64,000 bases of DNA from Thermoplasmata archaeon (GCA_020348445.1 CP070751.1:343772-407771); one strand, 5' to 3'. Shown: positions 54,419 to 63,976, counted from the stretch's first letter. Notes: generated from the letters alone by a model not told the origin. Translations and numbers: made by a program.

Positions 54419-54442
54419 AGTATTACCATTTAGGGTAATACT
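54419..54442. promoter_or_regulatory. Inverted repeat operator candidate upstream of hdrC
   Basis: AGTATTACC (54419-54427) and GGTAATACT (54434-54442) are exact reverse complements, six bases apart. The site ends about 20 bases upstream of the hdrC TATA box, the usual place for an archaeal activator site. The total length of 24 suits a dimeric helix-turn-helix protein. Confidence 0.5.
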
Positions 54443-54674
54443 ATAGATTATTTATACTCGATTGCCCCTTTTTATCCTGGGATTTGGCAACATTTGCCAT
54501 TCACGAAAGTTTCAAGTACGCAGAAGGCATTTTACTGAGTGTATTAAGACACAAAGATGTCAGATATGGCCCCACAAAAAAGTGTATGGGAATAATTGAG
54601 ATTTAAATGCACATATCCCTGTATTAAGGGACAATCACCGGGGCTTTGATAATATGAAACGGGAGGCAAGATTG

Positions 54675-55118
54675 ATGACAGAAGAATTAAAGACTTTAGA
54701 GGGATTGCGCGAGAAAGTGGAATCTTTTTTGCGCAACAAAGAACTGAGCTATGAGGTAAGACCTGAAGGGGATTTTTGGCTCCGCCAGGGCTCCACACTT
54801 GTTGTGATTTCGCCTAACCAGTGGGAAGAGCGGACCTTGGTTAGACTGGCGTCGCCTGTAGCAATTAACGTAACGGACGTTTCCCCTGAGCTCACCAAGT
54901 ATCTGGTTGAGATGAACCATCAACTCCTTTTCGGCAAGTTCGCCTTGGATACCGAGGGAAAGACCATATGGTACGAACATGTACTTCTGGGTGATTTCCT
55001 AAACGAGGAGGAGCTTTTCGTTGGATTGGCTGCAGTGGCACTCACAGCCGACGATTTCGATGAAAAGGTATCTGAGATGGCAGGGGGAAAGAGGGTTTCA
55101 GACCTAAAGAAAAAGTGA
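54675..55118 (+). CDS. YbjN-like (type III secretion chaperone-fold) protein
   Basis: A 147-residue soluble protein. An N-terminal helix (TLEGLREKVESFLRN) precedes a sheet (YEVRPEGDFWLRQGSTLVVISP, EERTLVRLASPVAINV), a helix (PELTKYLVEMNHQLLFGKFAL) and a last strand-helix (TIWYEHVLLGDFLNEEELFVGLAAVALTADDFD). This layout matches YbjN/T3SC-like proteins. Their role in archaea is unknown. The start at 54675 is chosen because GGGAGG at 54661-54666 is well spaced; ATG 54654 is the longer alternative. Upstream of RuBisCO by about 210 bases, same strand. Confidence 0.6.
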   Translation: MTEELKTLEGLREKVESFLRNKELSYEVRPEGDFWLRQGSTLVVISPNQWEERTLVRLASPVAINVTDVSPELTKYLVEMNHQLLFGKFALDTEGKTIWYEHVLLGDFLNEEELFVGLAAVALTADDFDEKVSEMAGGKRVSDLKKK

Positions 55119-55331
55119 TTCACAATCTGAGGAAAAATTGTGCAGGCAGATACCAAAATTCGAACATTGGCAGTTGGAATGCGAGGCTTTGATTATGCCT
55201 TATTCCCAAAATCAGGCCAATTATTGAAGATCCATTTTAAGAACCCTGTTAATTGGGAATTCGGATTTACGGGAAGAAATAGAAGTAATTAACAATAAAG
55301 TTATATTGATACACTGGAAAAGGTGATTGTT

Positions 55332-56753
55332 ATGGTATACGGCGGCTACAAATATCTTGAATTTGACTACGAGCCAGATTCTGAATCTGACATCGTAGTC
55401 TGGCACTGGGTTTCTGGTTCAATGCCCATCGAGAAGCTCTCGGAGGCCCTGGCAGCAGAATCTTCTGTAGGTACATGGACAGAGCTAAAGACTGTGAACA
55501 TGGAGGTATTTGAAAAGCTCAGGGCCAAGGTGTTCAGGATAGAGAAGGTATCTGAAAATTCGGGTTTTGTGTGGCTCGCTTATCCTTTAGATCATTTTGA
55601 TACAAAGAATATTCTTCAGATACTGGCCTCGATCCGTGGTAACGTATATGGACTTAGCGAACTTGAGGCCCTAAAATTTCTTGACATCACATTTCCCAGA
55701 AAACTCCAGAGGACTTTTTCGGGACCGAGGTACGGGCTCGAAGGTGTGAGAAACAGGCTGGGTACGAACGTTTCGCGAAGACCTCATATGGGCACAATAG
55801 TCAAGCCCAAGGTAGGGCTTGCTCCAAAGGAGTGGGCAGACGTTGCCTATCAGGCTTTTATCGGTGGGGTTGATTTTGTAAAGGACGACGAGAACCTGGT
55901 GGACCAGGAGTTCTGTCCCTGGGAGGAAAGAGTTCACGCTGTTTTAGAGGTAATAGACAGGGTAAAGGACGAGACCGGAAGGACTGTTATTTATTCACCA
56001 AATATCACTGATAGATATTCCAGAATGCTAGAGCGCATGGACAAATTAAAAGAAATTGGGTGGGACGTGGCAATGCTGGATGTCTATATGATAGGCTATG
56101 CCGCCTTGATGGAGATGGTTGAGGAACTGCACAAAAACGGATTCATAATCCATGCCCACAGGGCAGGGCACACTGCAGAGACTAGGGGAAAGTTCGGATG
56201 CGAGTACAGTGTTTTTGCCAAGATATGGAGGCTCATTGGAGTGGACCAGCTTCACACAGGAACTGGAGTTGGAAAGATGGAGGGCGCGCCTCTTACAATC
56301 AACCTATATGGAAAAATTTGCAGGGACAAGAATATCCCAGAGGCTTTGCATCTTCTTTCCCTTGGGTTTGATTGGGACGATACAATCAATCCTCTGATGC
56401 CAGTTGCCTCGGGGGGTCTTGATGCAGGCAAGGTTGATGCATTAGTCGAGATATATGGTAAAGATGTTGTGATTCAGGCAGGAGGCGGAATTCACGGTCA
56501 CCCTGATGGCACCGTGGCGGGAGCCCGGTCCTTGAGATGCGCAGTGGAGGGTGTTATGGAAGGAAAAAGCTCGAAGGAGAAGGCTGAAGAATGCAAGGAA
56601 CTGAAGGTTGCCCTGGACAAGTGGGGATATGTGGAGCCAGAGGAAATAAGAAAGGTTTTTGCCCAGGTCGAGGAAAAAAAGGATGAACTTGATAAGATAC
56701 TACTTAAACAGGGATATGAGATGTTTGATATAGTGGGGGAATTAATCAGTTAA
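55332..56753 (+). CDS. rbcL: Form III (archaeal) RuBisCO large subunit
   Basis: A 473-residue protein with every active-site residue of true RuBisCO: Glu43 (AAESSVGTWT), Asn104 (RGNVYG), Lys158 and Lys160 (VKPKVG), the carbamylation site Lys184 with Asp186 and Glu187 (FVKDDEN), His276-Arg277-x2-His280, His308 and Lys315 (LHTGTGVGKMEG), Ser360 (VASGG), Gly384-Gly385. It should carboxylate ribulose 1,5-bisphosphate. In archaea form III works in nucleotide salvage with AMP phosphorylase and ribose-1,5-bisphosphate isomerase, not seen here. HRAGH replaces the common HRAMH, and GGGIHGHPDG replaces GGGTLGHPDG. Start 55332 has AGGTGA five bases before it; GTG 55323 is possible. Confidence 0.93.
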   Translation: MVYGGYKYLEFDYEPDSESDIVVWHWVSGSMPIEKLSEALAAESSVGTWTELKTVNMEVFEKLRAKVFRIEKVSENSGFVWLAYPLDHFDTKNILQILASIRGNVYGLSELEALKFLDITFPRKLQRTFSGPRYGLEGVRNRLGTNVSRRPHMGTIVKPKVGLAPKEWADVAYQAFIGGVDFVKDDENLVDQEFCPWEERVHAVLEVIDRVKDETGRTVIYSPNITDRYSRMLERMDKLKEIGWDVAMLDVYMIGYAALMEMVEELHKNGFIIHAHRAGHTAETRGKFGCEYSVFAKIWRLIGVDQLHTGTGVGKMEGAPLTINLYGKICRDKNIPEALHLLSLGFDWDDTINPLMPVASGGLDAGKVDALVEIYGKDVVIQAGGGIHGHPDGTVAGARSLRCAVEGVMEGKSSKEKAEECKELKVALDKWGYVEPEEIRKVFAQVEEKKDELDKILLKQGYEMFDIVGELIS

Positions 56754-56790
56754 AACAAACCTTAATAATTGGCATTTAAAATGAGATTTA

Positions 56791-57597
56791 TTATGATATC
56801 CATCCTGATGATCTTGATAATATTATTTTTGGCAAATAATTTTGGTCTAAAACGATAGTTTGTTTAACCCTTCCCCCATAAGCTGCAAGAGGTCCATAAG
56901 TTTCCTCATATTCAAAATTTTGGACAATCAAGTACACATTTGACAAATTCATCTGAGCAAATGTCGTGTTTATAGTAATGATTTCTAGACTATTATTTAT
57001 AAAAATAGCACATTTATAAAAGACCACATCACTTGGATCCTCAGAAATATCAATCAAATATATATCTTCATTGATATAAACTGAATAGGAGTGATTATAG
57101 TAGGTTATTGAAATTTCTGAATATTCTTTTGCTTCTACTTTATAATTTAAATTCACTCTTACAGAAATAAGGGGGTCATTTTTTAATTTTTCAATTTTAT
57201 TTTTGTAAAAATCCAAAGCCTCTTTATCAAATACCCTCGGCCAGACATAGGCGGTAGGTTCTGTAGAAGGACTATCTATCGGTCTAGAATCATATTGATA
57301 GCGGGAAGTATTTAAAATTGTAGCTAAATCCAACTCCTCAGTTATTTTAATCGCCTCCTTTTCACCGTCGTTCGAATATTTTCTTTTAATATTGATCTCA
57401 TAATGATGGCTAAAAACATATGATAAACATCCTAGAACAATTATAACTACTAGTAATAAAGCGATTATTATTATTTTTTTTCTATTTAGCTCATCATTAA
57501 TTTTTGTGGGCATTTCTTTCATATAATAGATTATTCCTATGATTGCTAAAATGATAAGAAAAATAAAAAATATCGGGAATATGCAGATTAAGAACAT
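56791..57597 (-). CDS. Hypothetical membrane protein with two helices and an extracytoplasmic domain
   Basis: A 268-residue protein with two transmembrane helices at 1-25 and about 41-63, a short Lys-rich loop between them, and an extracytoplasmic domain of about 200 residues rich in Ile, Tyr and Asn (YSEISITYYNHSYSVYINEDIYLIDIS). No family recognised. The gene is noticeably more AT-rich than its metabolic neighbours (long ATT/AAT runs), like the beta-helix genes. Convergent with the RuBisCO gene. Confidence 0.6.
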   Translation of the reverse strand: MFLICIFPIFFIFLIILAIIGIIYYMKEMPTKINDELNRKKIIIIALLLVVIIVLGCLSYVFSHHYEINIKRKYSNDGEKEAIKITEELDLATILNTSRYQYDSRPIDSPSTEPTAYVWPRVFDKEALDFYKNKIEKLKNDPLISVRVNLNYKVEAKEYSEISITYYNHSYSVYINEDIYLIDISEDPSDVVFYKCAIFINNSLEIITINTTFAQMNLSNVYLIVQNFEYEETYGPLAAYGGRVKQTIVLDQNYLPKIILSRSSGWIS

Positions 57598-57772
57598 TTT
57601 ATCACTCAGTCAATGATTGTAAATTCCATTAGTTTTCTTTGCATACCGCCTCCTCAGTAAACGTATTTCTAAAAGGGTATATAAACTTATATAGGGGGTG
57701 AGGAGTGACTTTTCATAGGATATTAAAGAATCGAGAAACCCACCAAGTCCCCCCATTACAGAACAAAATCGC

Positions 57773-57784
57773 AATTTATTTATC
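57773..57784 (+). promoter_or_regulatory. TATA box for the 57809 gene, placed for a leaderless transcript
   Basis: AATTTATTTATC, centred about 30 bases before ATG 57809; there is no ribosome site before that start. A second AT run (AATAATATATATTG) lies just before the ATG. Confidence 0.45.
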
Positions 57785-57808
57785 TGATTATATCAATAAT
57801 ATATATTG

Positions 57809-59404
57809 ATGAGAAGGAAGGGAGCTGTAATCTGGCTTAGCCTGGTCATAATCTTTACCTCTATCGTAATAGTCATTGAGATCGCTCCAATCATAGAAAG
57901 TGCAGATACGTACTATGTTGACGATGAGCTAGGTGAGGGACCCGGCAATCCCCCTGAGGATTTTACCAGCATCCAGGATGCGATAAATTTCTCCAATAAT
58001 CTAGATACAGTATTTGTCTATAACGGAACCTATTATGAGAATATTGTCGTGGATAAGCAAATAAACTTGACAGGGGAGGATAAGAATAGTACTATAATTG
58101 ACGGACGTGGGAACAAAGAGGTGGTTAGATTAGAAGGAGGATGGGCCAATATCAAAGGATTTACAATCACAAACAGTAGCTCAGAAGATATTTGGGACCC
58201 AGAAGCTGGAGTGTATGTAATATCTCATTATAACACAATTTCTGACAACAATATAATTTTTAACGATGAACATGGTGTCTATCTAGATTCTTCAAATTAT
58301 AACACAATTTCTAATAATAATATCTCCTCAAACCATGAAGGAATCTTCTTAATGACAAGCAATGATAACACGATAATAAATAACTTTATTTTATCTGATA
58401 TTTTTGGAGTTAGGATATGGGAATCCCTACGAAATAACGTTTCTTTCAATGCTTTGACAAATATTAGTTGGGCCATATATTTGGCTGAATCTAGTACCTA
58501 TAATACTATTTTCCATAACAACATATGGGACAATGGTCATGGCATTCGTATTGTCAGTTCATCCAATGAAAACACAATTTCATACAACAACATATTCAAT
58601 AATAGAAGAAGTGGTATCAATATGTCTAGTTCAGATAACAATATTTTTCATCACAACAATTTTGTAAATAATCTTAAACATATTGGATTGTATGGAGGAA
58701 TCGGCAACGTCTGGGACGATGGAAATGGTGAGGGTAATTATTGGGACGACTACAGTGGTTTAGATGATGGGAGCGGGGGAAGAACCAAAGGTGATGGAAT
58801 AGGCGACACCGAAATCCCGCATCCGTATGTTGATCAAGGAAGTGGATACTATCAACTGGATAACTATCCCTTTATGAATCCTATAGGAAATTACCTCTTT
58901 CTTCATCAGGGTTGGAACCTCATCTCTATCCCAAAAATTCAATCAGATACTAACCTGGATACGGTTTTATCCTCTATTTCCGGATCTTACGATTCACTGC
59001 AATGGTATAATGCAAGCGATCCTTATGATCCATGGAAACACCACCATATATCAAAACCACCGCATTTGAATGATTTAGAGGGTATTGACCATTTAATGGG
59101 GTACTGGATTCATGTGACCCAGCCTAATGGGAGTATATTCGAATATTATGGAACAGAGCCAACCCAAAATCAGACCATCACCCTCTATCCTGGCTGGAAC
59201 ATGGTTGGATATCCTTCCCTCACAAGGTATAACAGAACAGAGGGGTTGAACAACATAACCTATGATACAGATGTTGATGCAATAATAAGTTACAATTCTG
59301 CGATACAGAAATGGGAGAAGATGGATGAGACTAATCATTTCAGGATTGGAAAAGGGTATTATATTCACTCAAAGGGAAAGATAGAGTGGGTGGTCCCCCT
59401 CTAA
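57809..59404 (+). CDS. Secreted beta-helix (NosD-like) protein with C-terminal GWNL module
   Basis: A 531-residue exported protein. Signal peptide about 1-30. The start of the mature part, TYYVDDELGEGPGNPPEDFTSIQDAI, is typical of pectate-lyase-like beta-helices. Residues about 95-300 hold PbH1/NosD repeats (YNTISNNNISSNHEGI, NENTISYNNIFNN). A Gly/Asp loop (GNGEGNYWDDYSGLDDG) closes the helix. The last 165 residues are the module with GWNLISIP, GWNMVGYP and YYIHSKGKIEWVVPL shared with the proteins at 29253 and 35045. No transmembrane helix. Confidence 0.8.
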   Translation: MRRKGAVIWLSLVIIFTSIVIVIEIAPIIESADTYYVDDELGEGPGNPPEDFTSIQDAINFSNNLDTVFVYNGTYYENIVVDKQINLTGEDKNSTIIDGRGNKEVVRLEGGWANIKGFTITNSSSEDIWDPEAGVYVISHYNTISDNNIIFNDEHGVYLDSSNYNTISNNNISSNHEGIFLMTSNDNTIINNFILSDIFGVRIWESLRNNVSFNALTNISWAIYLAESSTYNTIFHNNIWDNGHGIRIVSSSNENTISYNNIFNNRRSGINMSSSDNNIFHHNNFVNNLKHIGLYGGIGNVWDDGNGEGNYWDDYSGLDDGSGGRTKGDGIGDTEIPHPYVDQGSGYYQLDNYPFMNPIGNYLFLHQGWNLISIPKIQSDTNLDTVLSSISGSYDSLQWYNASDPYDPWKHHHISKPPHLNDLEGIDHLMGYWIHVTQPNGSIFEYYGTEPTQNQTITLYPGWNMVGYPSLTRYNRTEGLNNITYDTDVDAIISYNSAIQKWEKMDETNHFRIGKGYYIHSKGKIEWVVPL

Positions 59405-59554
59405 TTCTGGCAAAGATTTTATATGGCTCGAATCGCATATATTCCTTTAAGGGAGCCAGATTCTTCGAGGAAGAAGAACTCCAGTGAAAGATTCCATTAT
59501 GGCTTTGAAATCGAAAGGGCTCCCATGACGCGAATTCGGAGGGGGGTTTAGAAA

Positions 59555-62500
59555 GTGCGAAGGAAAATCTCGAGCATTTTTATAAGTGCAGTGCTTGTGA
59601 TGAATATTCTTGGTGTTATTGCTCAGAATGTGGGGGAATCGAGTTTAAGCTTAAATGGAAATCTGACTGGTGAAGATACGGCCCCTACTCCTGAAAATGT
59701 CGATGATCCAAGTCCTTTTTCGGGTGGAACAGGTGGTCTTGCAGATTCTCCATGGCCGATGTTCCGGGGGAATGTCAGGCATACGGGACTCAGTCCATAC
59801 GATACGAGCGCAAACAACGGAAAATTGAAATGGAGCTATAAGGCCAGTGCTGATATATATTCGTCTCCAGCAATTGGTACCGATGGAACAATCTATGTCG
59901 GGTCCGTGGACAATAATCTCTATGCAATCAACCCAAATGGTACTGAGAAATGGATTTTCACAACAAACGGTGAGGTGATGTCATCACCTGCAATTGCCTC
60001 TGATGGTACAATTTATGTTGGCTCTTGGGATAAAAAACTATATGCAATCAATCCAGATGGAACTGAGAAATGGAACTTCACAGCAAGAGGCTATATAGAA
60101 TCATCTCCTGCAATCGGCTCTGACGGAACAATTTATTTTGGTTCAGGTCATATGGATGATAGGTTGTATGCACTCAATCCGGATGGTACTCTGAAATGGG
60201 ATTTCTACACTTATGTTACAATAACGTCATCACCTGCGATTGGACCAGATGGAACGATCTATGTCGGTTCTTTCAATCGCAGACTGCATGCTATTAATCC
60301 GGATGGATCTGAGAAATGGAATTATGCCACTTATAACTATATTCAGTCATCCCCTGCAATCGGATCTGATGGAATGATTTATTTTGGTTCTCGGGACGAT
60401 AAGATTTATGCGTTAAACCCAAACGGTACTCAAAAATGGAGTTACAAGACTGGAAATGACATAACTTCATCACCCGCTATTGATCCCAATGGAACTATCT
60501 ATGTGGGCTCCTACGATGGTAAGCTGTATGCAATAAATCCTAATGGCACTGAAAAATGGAGTTTTACGACACGTGATGATATCCGTCGGTCATCCCCTGC
60601 AATCGGTTCTGATGGTACCATTTTTATCGGTTCTCTTGACAATAATCTATATGCAATAAATTCAGATGGCACAGAGAAATGGAATTTCACAACTGGACAT
60701 GTTTTTGATTCATCACCTGCGATTGGTTCTGATGGAACAATTTATGTGGGTTCTGCAGATGATAACCTGTACGCCATTGGACCACCTCTTCCCAATCTCG
60801 AAGTTAATGTCACCTCACATTTTTCAGAGCTGAATTCAGCCGCACAATCTGCAATCACAGTTCATGTTACTGATGGCACAAACCCAGTTCAAGGTGCAAC
60901 CGTAACTTTATCTTCAGATAATGGGGGAATGTTCAGCCCACTAAGTGGCATTACCGATAGTAACGGCAATTTTAAAAGTATATTCAATGCACCCACCATT
61001 ACGATACAAACAATTTGTAGAATTACAGCTCAAGCAACTAAATCTGGATATGAGAGCGCTTCTGATTATGTTGATATCACTTTAAATCCAATACCATGGC
61101 CGATGTTCCGTCATCATCTCAACCATACTGGTGTTAGCCCGTATGATACGAGTGAAAATCCCGGTAAACTGAAATGGAATTTCTCAACTGGTGCTGGGAT
61201 TAAATCATCACCTGCAATTGGCTTTGATGGTACTATTTACGTAGGTTCTTATGATAAAAATCTATATGCAATCTATCCAAATGGCACAGAAAAATGGAAT
61301 TTTAAAACTGGATCAAGGATATCTTCATCACCAATAATCGGCTCTGATGGAACTATTTACATAGGCTCTGAGGATAAAAACGTTTATGCAATCAATCCAG
61401 ATGGTACCGAGAAATGGAATTATACCACAGGTATGAAGATTGTAGATTTATCTGCCACAATAGGTTCCGATGGAACAATCTATATTGGCTCTTTTGACAA
61501 CAAACTCCATGCAATTAACTCAGATGGCACTCCAAAATGGAGTTACGCAACTGAAGAAAATATACATTCAAAACCAGCAATCGGTACTGATGGAACCATT
61601 TATTTAACTTCAATTGACAATAATCTGTACGCAATCAATCAGGGTAGTACTGAGAAATGGAGTTTCAAAACTCATTCTTATATATATTCATCACCCACAA
61701 TCGGAACTGATGGGACGATTTATGTAGGTTCTGCTGATAGAAAATTTTATGCGATAAATCCAAATGGCACCGAAAAATGGAATTTCGAAACTGGTGGTAT
61801 GGTATATTCAACAGCAGCGATAGATGCCGACGGTACATTATATGTAGGTTCTCATGATAATAAATTATATGCAATCAATCCAGATGGCACTGAGAAATGG
61901 AATTTCACAACTGGTGATGGCATTTGGTTGTCATCACCTGCAATCAGCTCTGAAGGTACGATTTATATCGGCTCCTACGATAATAAATTATATGCAATTA
62001 ATTCTGATGGTACTGAGAGATGGAGCTTTACTACTGGTGACGATGTATGGTCATCACCAGCCATTGGCTCAGATGGCACAATTTATATAGGTTCCCACGA
62101 CGGTAATTTATATGCCATTGGAAAGCCACAAATCCAACCACCAGTAGCAGATGCAGGCCCCGACCAAACCGTAAACGAAGGCGACATTGTCCAATTCGAC
62201 GGCTCAGGCTCCTACGATCCCGATGGCGAGCCTGGAGCATGGATTTTCAAGGCTGACAACCCGTCACCTACATGGGGTTGTGCGGCTGCGACTTTGAATG
62301 GCGAAATATACTATATGGGGGGAATTCCCTGCTATCCCATCGTTAATCCGTCCTCAGTCTTCATGAAATACAATCCTGCAACTGATTCTTGGTTCAGTCT
62401 GCCAGACCTTCCCGCCCCGAGGGCCTATCTTGGCGCGACAGCGGCAAACAACAAGATCTATGCCATTGGGGGTAGTGATGGAGCCAACAGCACAGACTCT

Positions 62501-63976
62501 GTTTTCGAATTCGACCCCTTAACCGATACTTGGATATTAAAATCACCCATACCTGTCCCCATGGAGGCTTTTGGTATCGCTACCGTGAAAGACCGAATAT
62601 ATATAATTGGCGGCATTAGCACCTTGCTCTCTGGGACTCCCTGCGATAATGTTTTCGAGTACGATCCTGCCAATGACAGCTGGATTGCGAAACCAGATAT
62701 GCCATTTATAAGAGCACACCATGCATGTGCCGTCCTTGAAGATAAGATCTACGCAATTGGAGGAGATATGTATGGATCAACTGATGCAGTCGAAATGTAC
62801 GACCCAGTTTTAGAAACGTGGACAAGTAAAGCCAGTATGAACAACGCTCGTTCGGGTCTGTCTGCCGAGGCCCTGCAAGGAAAAATATACGCTTTTGGCG
62901 GAACCGGAAAATGGGGTTTGGCCGCGAATGTGAACGAGATGTACGATCCGGCAACAGACAACTGGACCTTAAAACCCTCAATGTTGGAATCGAGGGTGTA
63001 CTTTGGTTCTGGAGTTGTGGGGAATTGCATATATGCCATGGGAGGAAGTTACGGCCCCCTTATTGTCGATGTTCCAAACAGCACCGAGGAATACTGTGTA
63101 GGGGATGGGCTTGTATATGAATGGGACTTTGATGCCTCTGTGGACTCTGACGGAGATGGAGATAATATCAATGATAAAGATGCAACAGGCCCAAATCCAA
63201 CACATGTATATGGAGATGATGGGAAATATATAGTAACCCTGAAGGTAACAGATCATCAGAATCTATCAGATACGGACATCTGTAATATAACTGTAAAAAA
63301 TGTTGATCCAAATGTCTATATAAAATCAGCAATCATGGAAGTTGAAATCGGCCTTAGAGTTGCAGGTAGAAAGTATAACAATGTCAGTATGGCATTATAT
63401 GAGGAAGGCAACCAGATTGGGTATGTCTCAATAGAACGCCTACCAGGCTCACCTGACGAGCAGATGGCCTGGATTCCTTGCATCCTGGACAAGACAAAAT
63501 CCTATTCTGCAACTGTGACTTACGAACCCGAGGATCCACCGAATGTAGGAGGGAATCCGGTTTGGATTTACATCAAGTTTAAGAATGGGAGCATCAGGAG
63601 AATACACCATACATTCAACGTCCAGCAATCCAAGAAACGAGACAGCGACCACTGGAATCATGTCGAACCTTGGGAAGTGGATTTGAATGGTCATCTAATT
63701 GGATGTCCATTTGAGGTTACTTCTCATATCACTGATCCAGGAAGTGACGATGAAATCCTTTCTTTTACCTATGGGTCTCAGATAAAGACAGTTACTTACC
63801 TTAACAATCCCCCGAATCCAGACCCTTTTCCTTCACCAGAAATAAATCCGATGGACATAACGGACACTACAACTCTGATTTATGAGGGGCCAGGAACCTT
63901 AATTTTAACTGTGAAGGACGATGACAATCTCAGGCTTGGACTGGGTCAGGGTATGGATTCTATCGGTTTGGTATAA
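59555..63976 (+). CDS. Secreted protein with two PQQ-type propellers and a Kelch propeller inserted in a PKD domain
   Basis: A 1473-residue exported protein. Signal peptide about 1-30. The first eight-bladed PQQ-like propeller (about 66-412) has blades such as SSPAIGSDGTIYVGS and LYAINPDGTEKW. An Ig-like domain (about 413-514, VTDGTNPVQGATVTLSSDNGG) separates it from a second eight-bladed propeller (about 515-857); each propeller starts with a PWPMFR...HTG...SPYDTS cap. A PKD domain begins at about 858 (ADAGPDQTVNEGDIVQFDGSG), breaks at about 892, and resumes at about 1184 (VYEWDFDASVDSDGDG) after a six-bladed Kelch propeller (IYAIGG motifs). The C-terminal part (about 1250-1473) ends without a transmembrane helix or the GWNL module. 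GTG start with GGAGGGGGG upstream. The end may be a premature stop; only 24 bases follow. Confidence 0.8.
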   Translation: MRRKISSIFISAVLVMNILGVIAQNVGESSLSLNGNLTGEDTAPTPENVDDPSPFSGGTGGLADSPWPMFRGNVRHTGLSPYDTSANNGKLKWSYKASADIYSSPAIGTDGTIYVGSVDNNLYAINPNGTEKWIFTTNGEVMSSPAIASDGTIYVGSWDKKLYAINPDGTEKWNFTARGYIESSPAIGSDGTIYFGSGHMDDRLYALNPDGTLKWDFYTYVTITSSPAIGPDGTIYVGSFNRRLHAINPDGSEKWNYATYNYIQSSPAIGSDGMIYFGSRDDKIYALNPNGTQKWSYKTGNDITSSPAIDPNGTIYVGSYDGKLYAINPNGTEKWSFTTRDDIRRSSPAIGSDGTIFIGSLDNNLYAINSDGTEKWNFTTGHVFDSSPAIGSDGTIYVGSADDNLYAIGPPLPNLEVNVTSHFSELNSAAQSAITVHVTDGTNPVQGATVTLSSDNGGMFSPLSGITDSNGNFKSIFNAPTITIQTICRITAQATKSGYESASDYVDITLNPIPWPMFRHHLNHTGVSPYDTSENPGKLKWNFSTGAGIKSSPAIGFDGTIYVGSYDKNLYAIYPNGTEKWNFKTGSRISSSPIIGSDGTIYIGSEDKNVYAINPDGTEKWNYTTGMKIVDLSATIGSDGTIYIGSFDNKLHAINSDGTPKWSYATEENIHSKPAIGTDGTIYLTSIDNNLYAINQGSTEKWSFKTHSYIYSSPTIGTDGTIYVGSADRKFYAINPNGTEKWNFETGGMVYSTAAIDADGTLYVGSHDNKLYAINPDGTEKWNFTTGDGIWLSSPAISSEGTIYIGSYDNKLYAINSDGTERWSFTTGDDVWSSPAIGSDGTIYIGSHDGNLYAIGKPQIQPPVADAGPDQTVNEGDIVQFDGSGSYDPDGEPGAWIFKADNPSPTWGCAAATLNGEIYYMGGIPCYPIVNPSSVFMKYNPATDSWFSLPDLPAPRAYLGATAANNKIYAIGGSDGANSTDSVFEFDPLTDTWILKSPIPVPMEAFGIATVKDRIYIIGGISTLLSGTPCDNVFEYDPANDSWIAKPDMPFIRAHHACAVLEDKIYAIGGDMYGSTDAVEMYDPVLETWTSKASMNNARSGLSAEALQGKIYAFGGTGKWGLAANVNEMYDPATDNWTLKPSMLESRVYFGSGVVGNCIYAMGGSYGPLIVDVPNSTEEYCVGDGLVYEWDFDASVDSDGDGDNINDKDATGPNPTHVYGDDGKYIVTLKVTDHQNLSDTDICNITVKNVDPNVYIKSAIMEVEIGLRVAGRKYNNVSMALYEEGNQIGYVSIERLPGSPDEQMAWIPCILDKTKSYSATVTYEPEDPPNVGGNPVWIYIKFKNGSIRRIHHTFNVQQSKKRDSDHWNHVEPWEVDLNGHLIGCPFEVTSHITDPGSDDEILSFTYGSQIKTVTYLNNPPNPDPFPSPEINPMDITDTTTLIYEGPGTLILTVKDDDNLRLGLGQGMDSIGLV
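59750..62125 (+). repeat. Two arrays of eight PQQ-propeller blade repeats
   Basis: About 120-base repeats coding S-S-P-A-I-G-S-D-G-T-I-Y-V-G-S and L-Y-A-I-N-P-D-G-T-E-K-W occur eight times in 59830-60780 and eight times in 61190-62120. Some blades differ by only a few codons. Confidence 0.88.

Larger units (their letters stand above)
54357..54674. other. 318-base divergent promoter region between hdrC and the YbjN-like gene
   Basis: No gene is supported. It holds the hdrC TATA box (minus strand, 54390-54402), a 9-base inverted repeat (54419-54442), a second TATA-like run (TTATTTATACTCG near 54448-54460), and a small palindrome TGGCAA-CAT-TTGCCA near 54486-54501. Confidence 0.55.

Noticed and set aside
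55332..56753. RuBisCO-like protein (form IV)
   Set aside because: The carbamylation lysine and all other catalytic residues are present, which form IV proteins lack in part.
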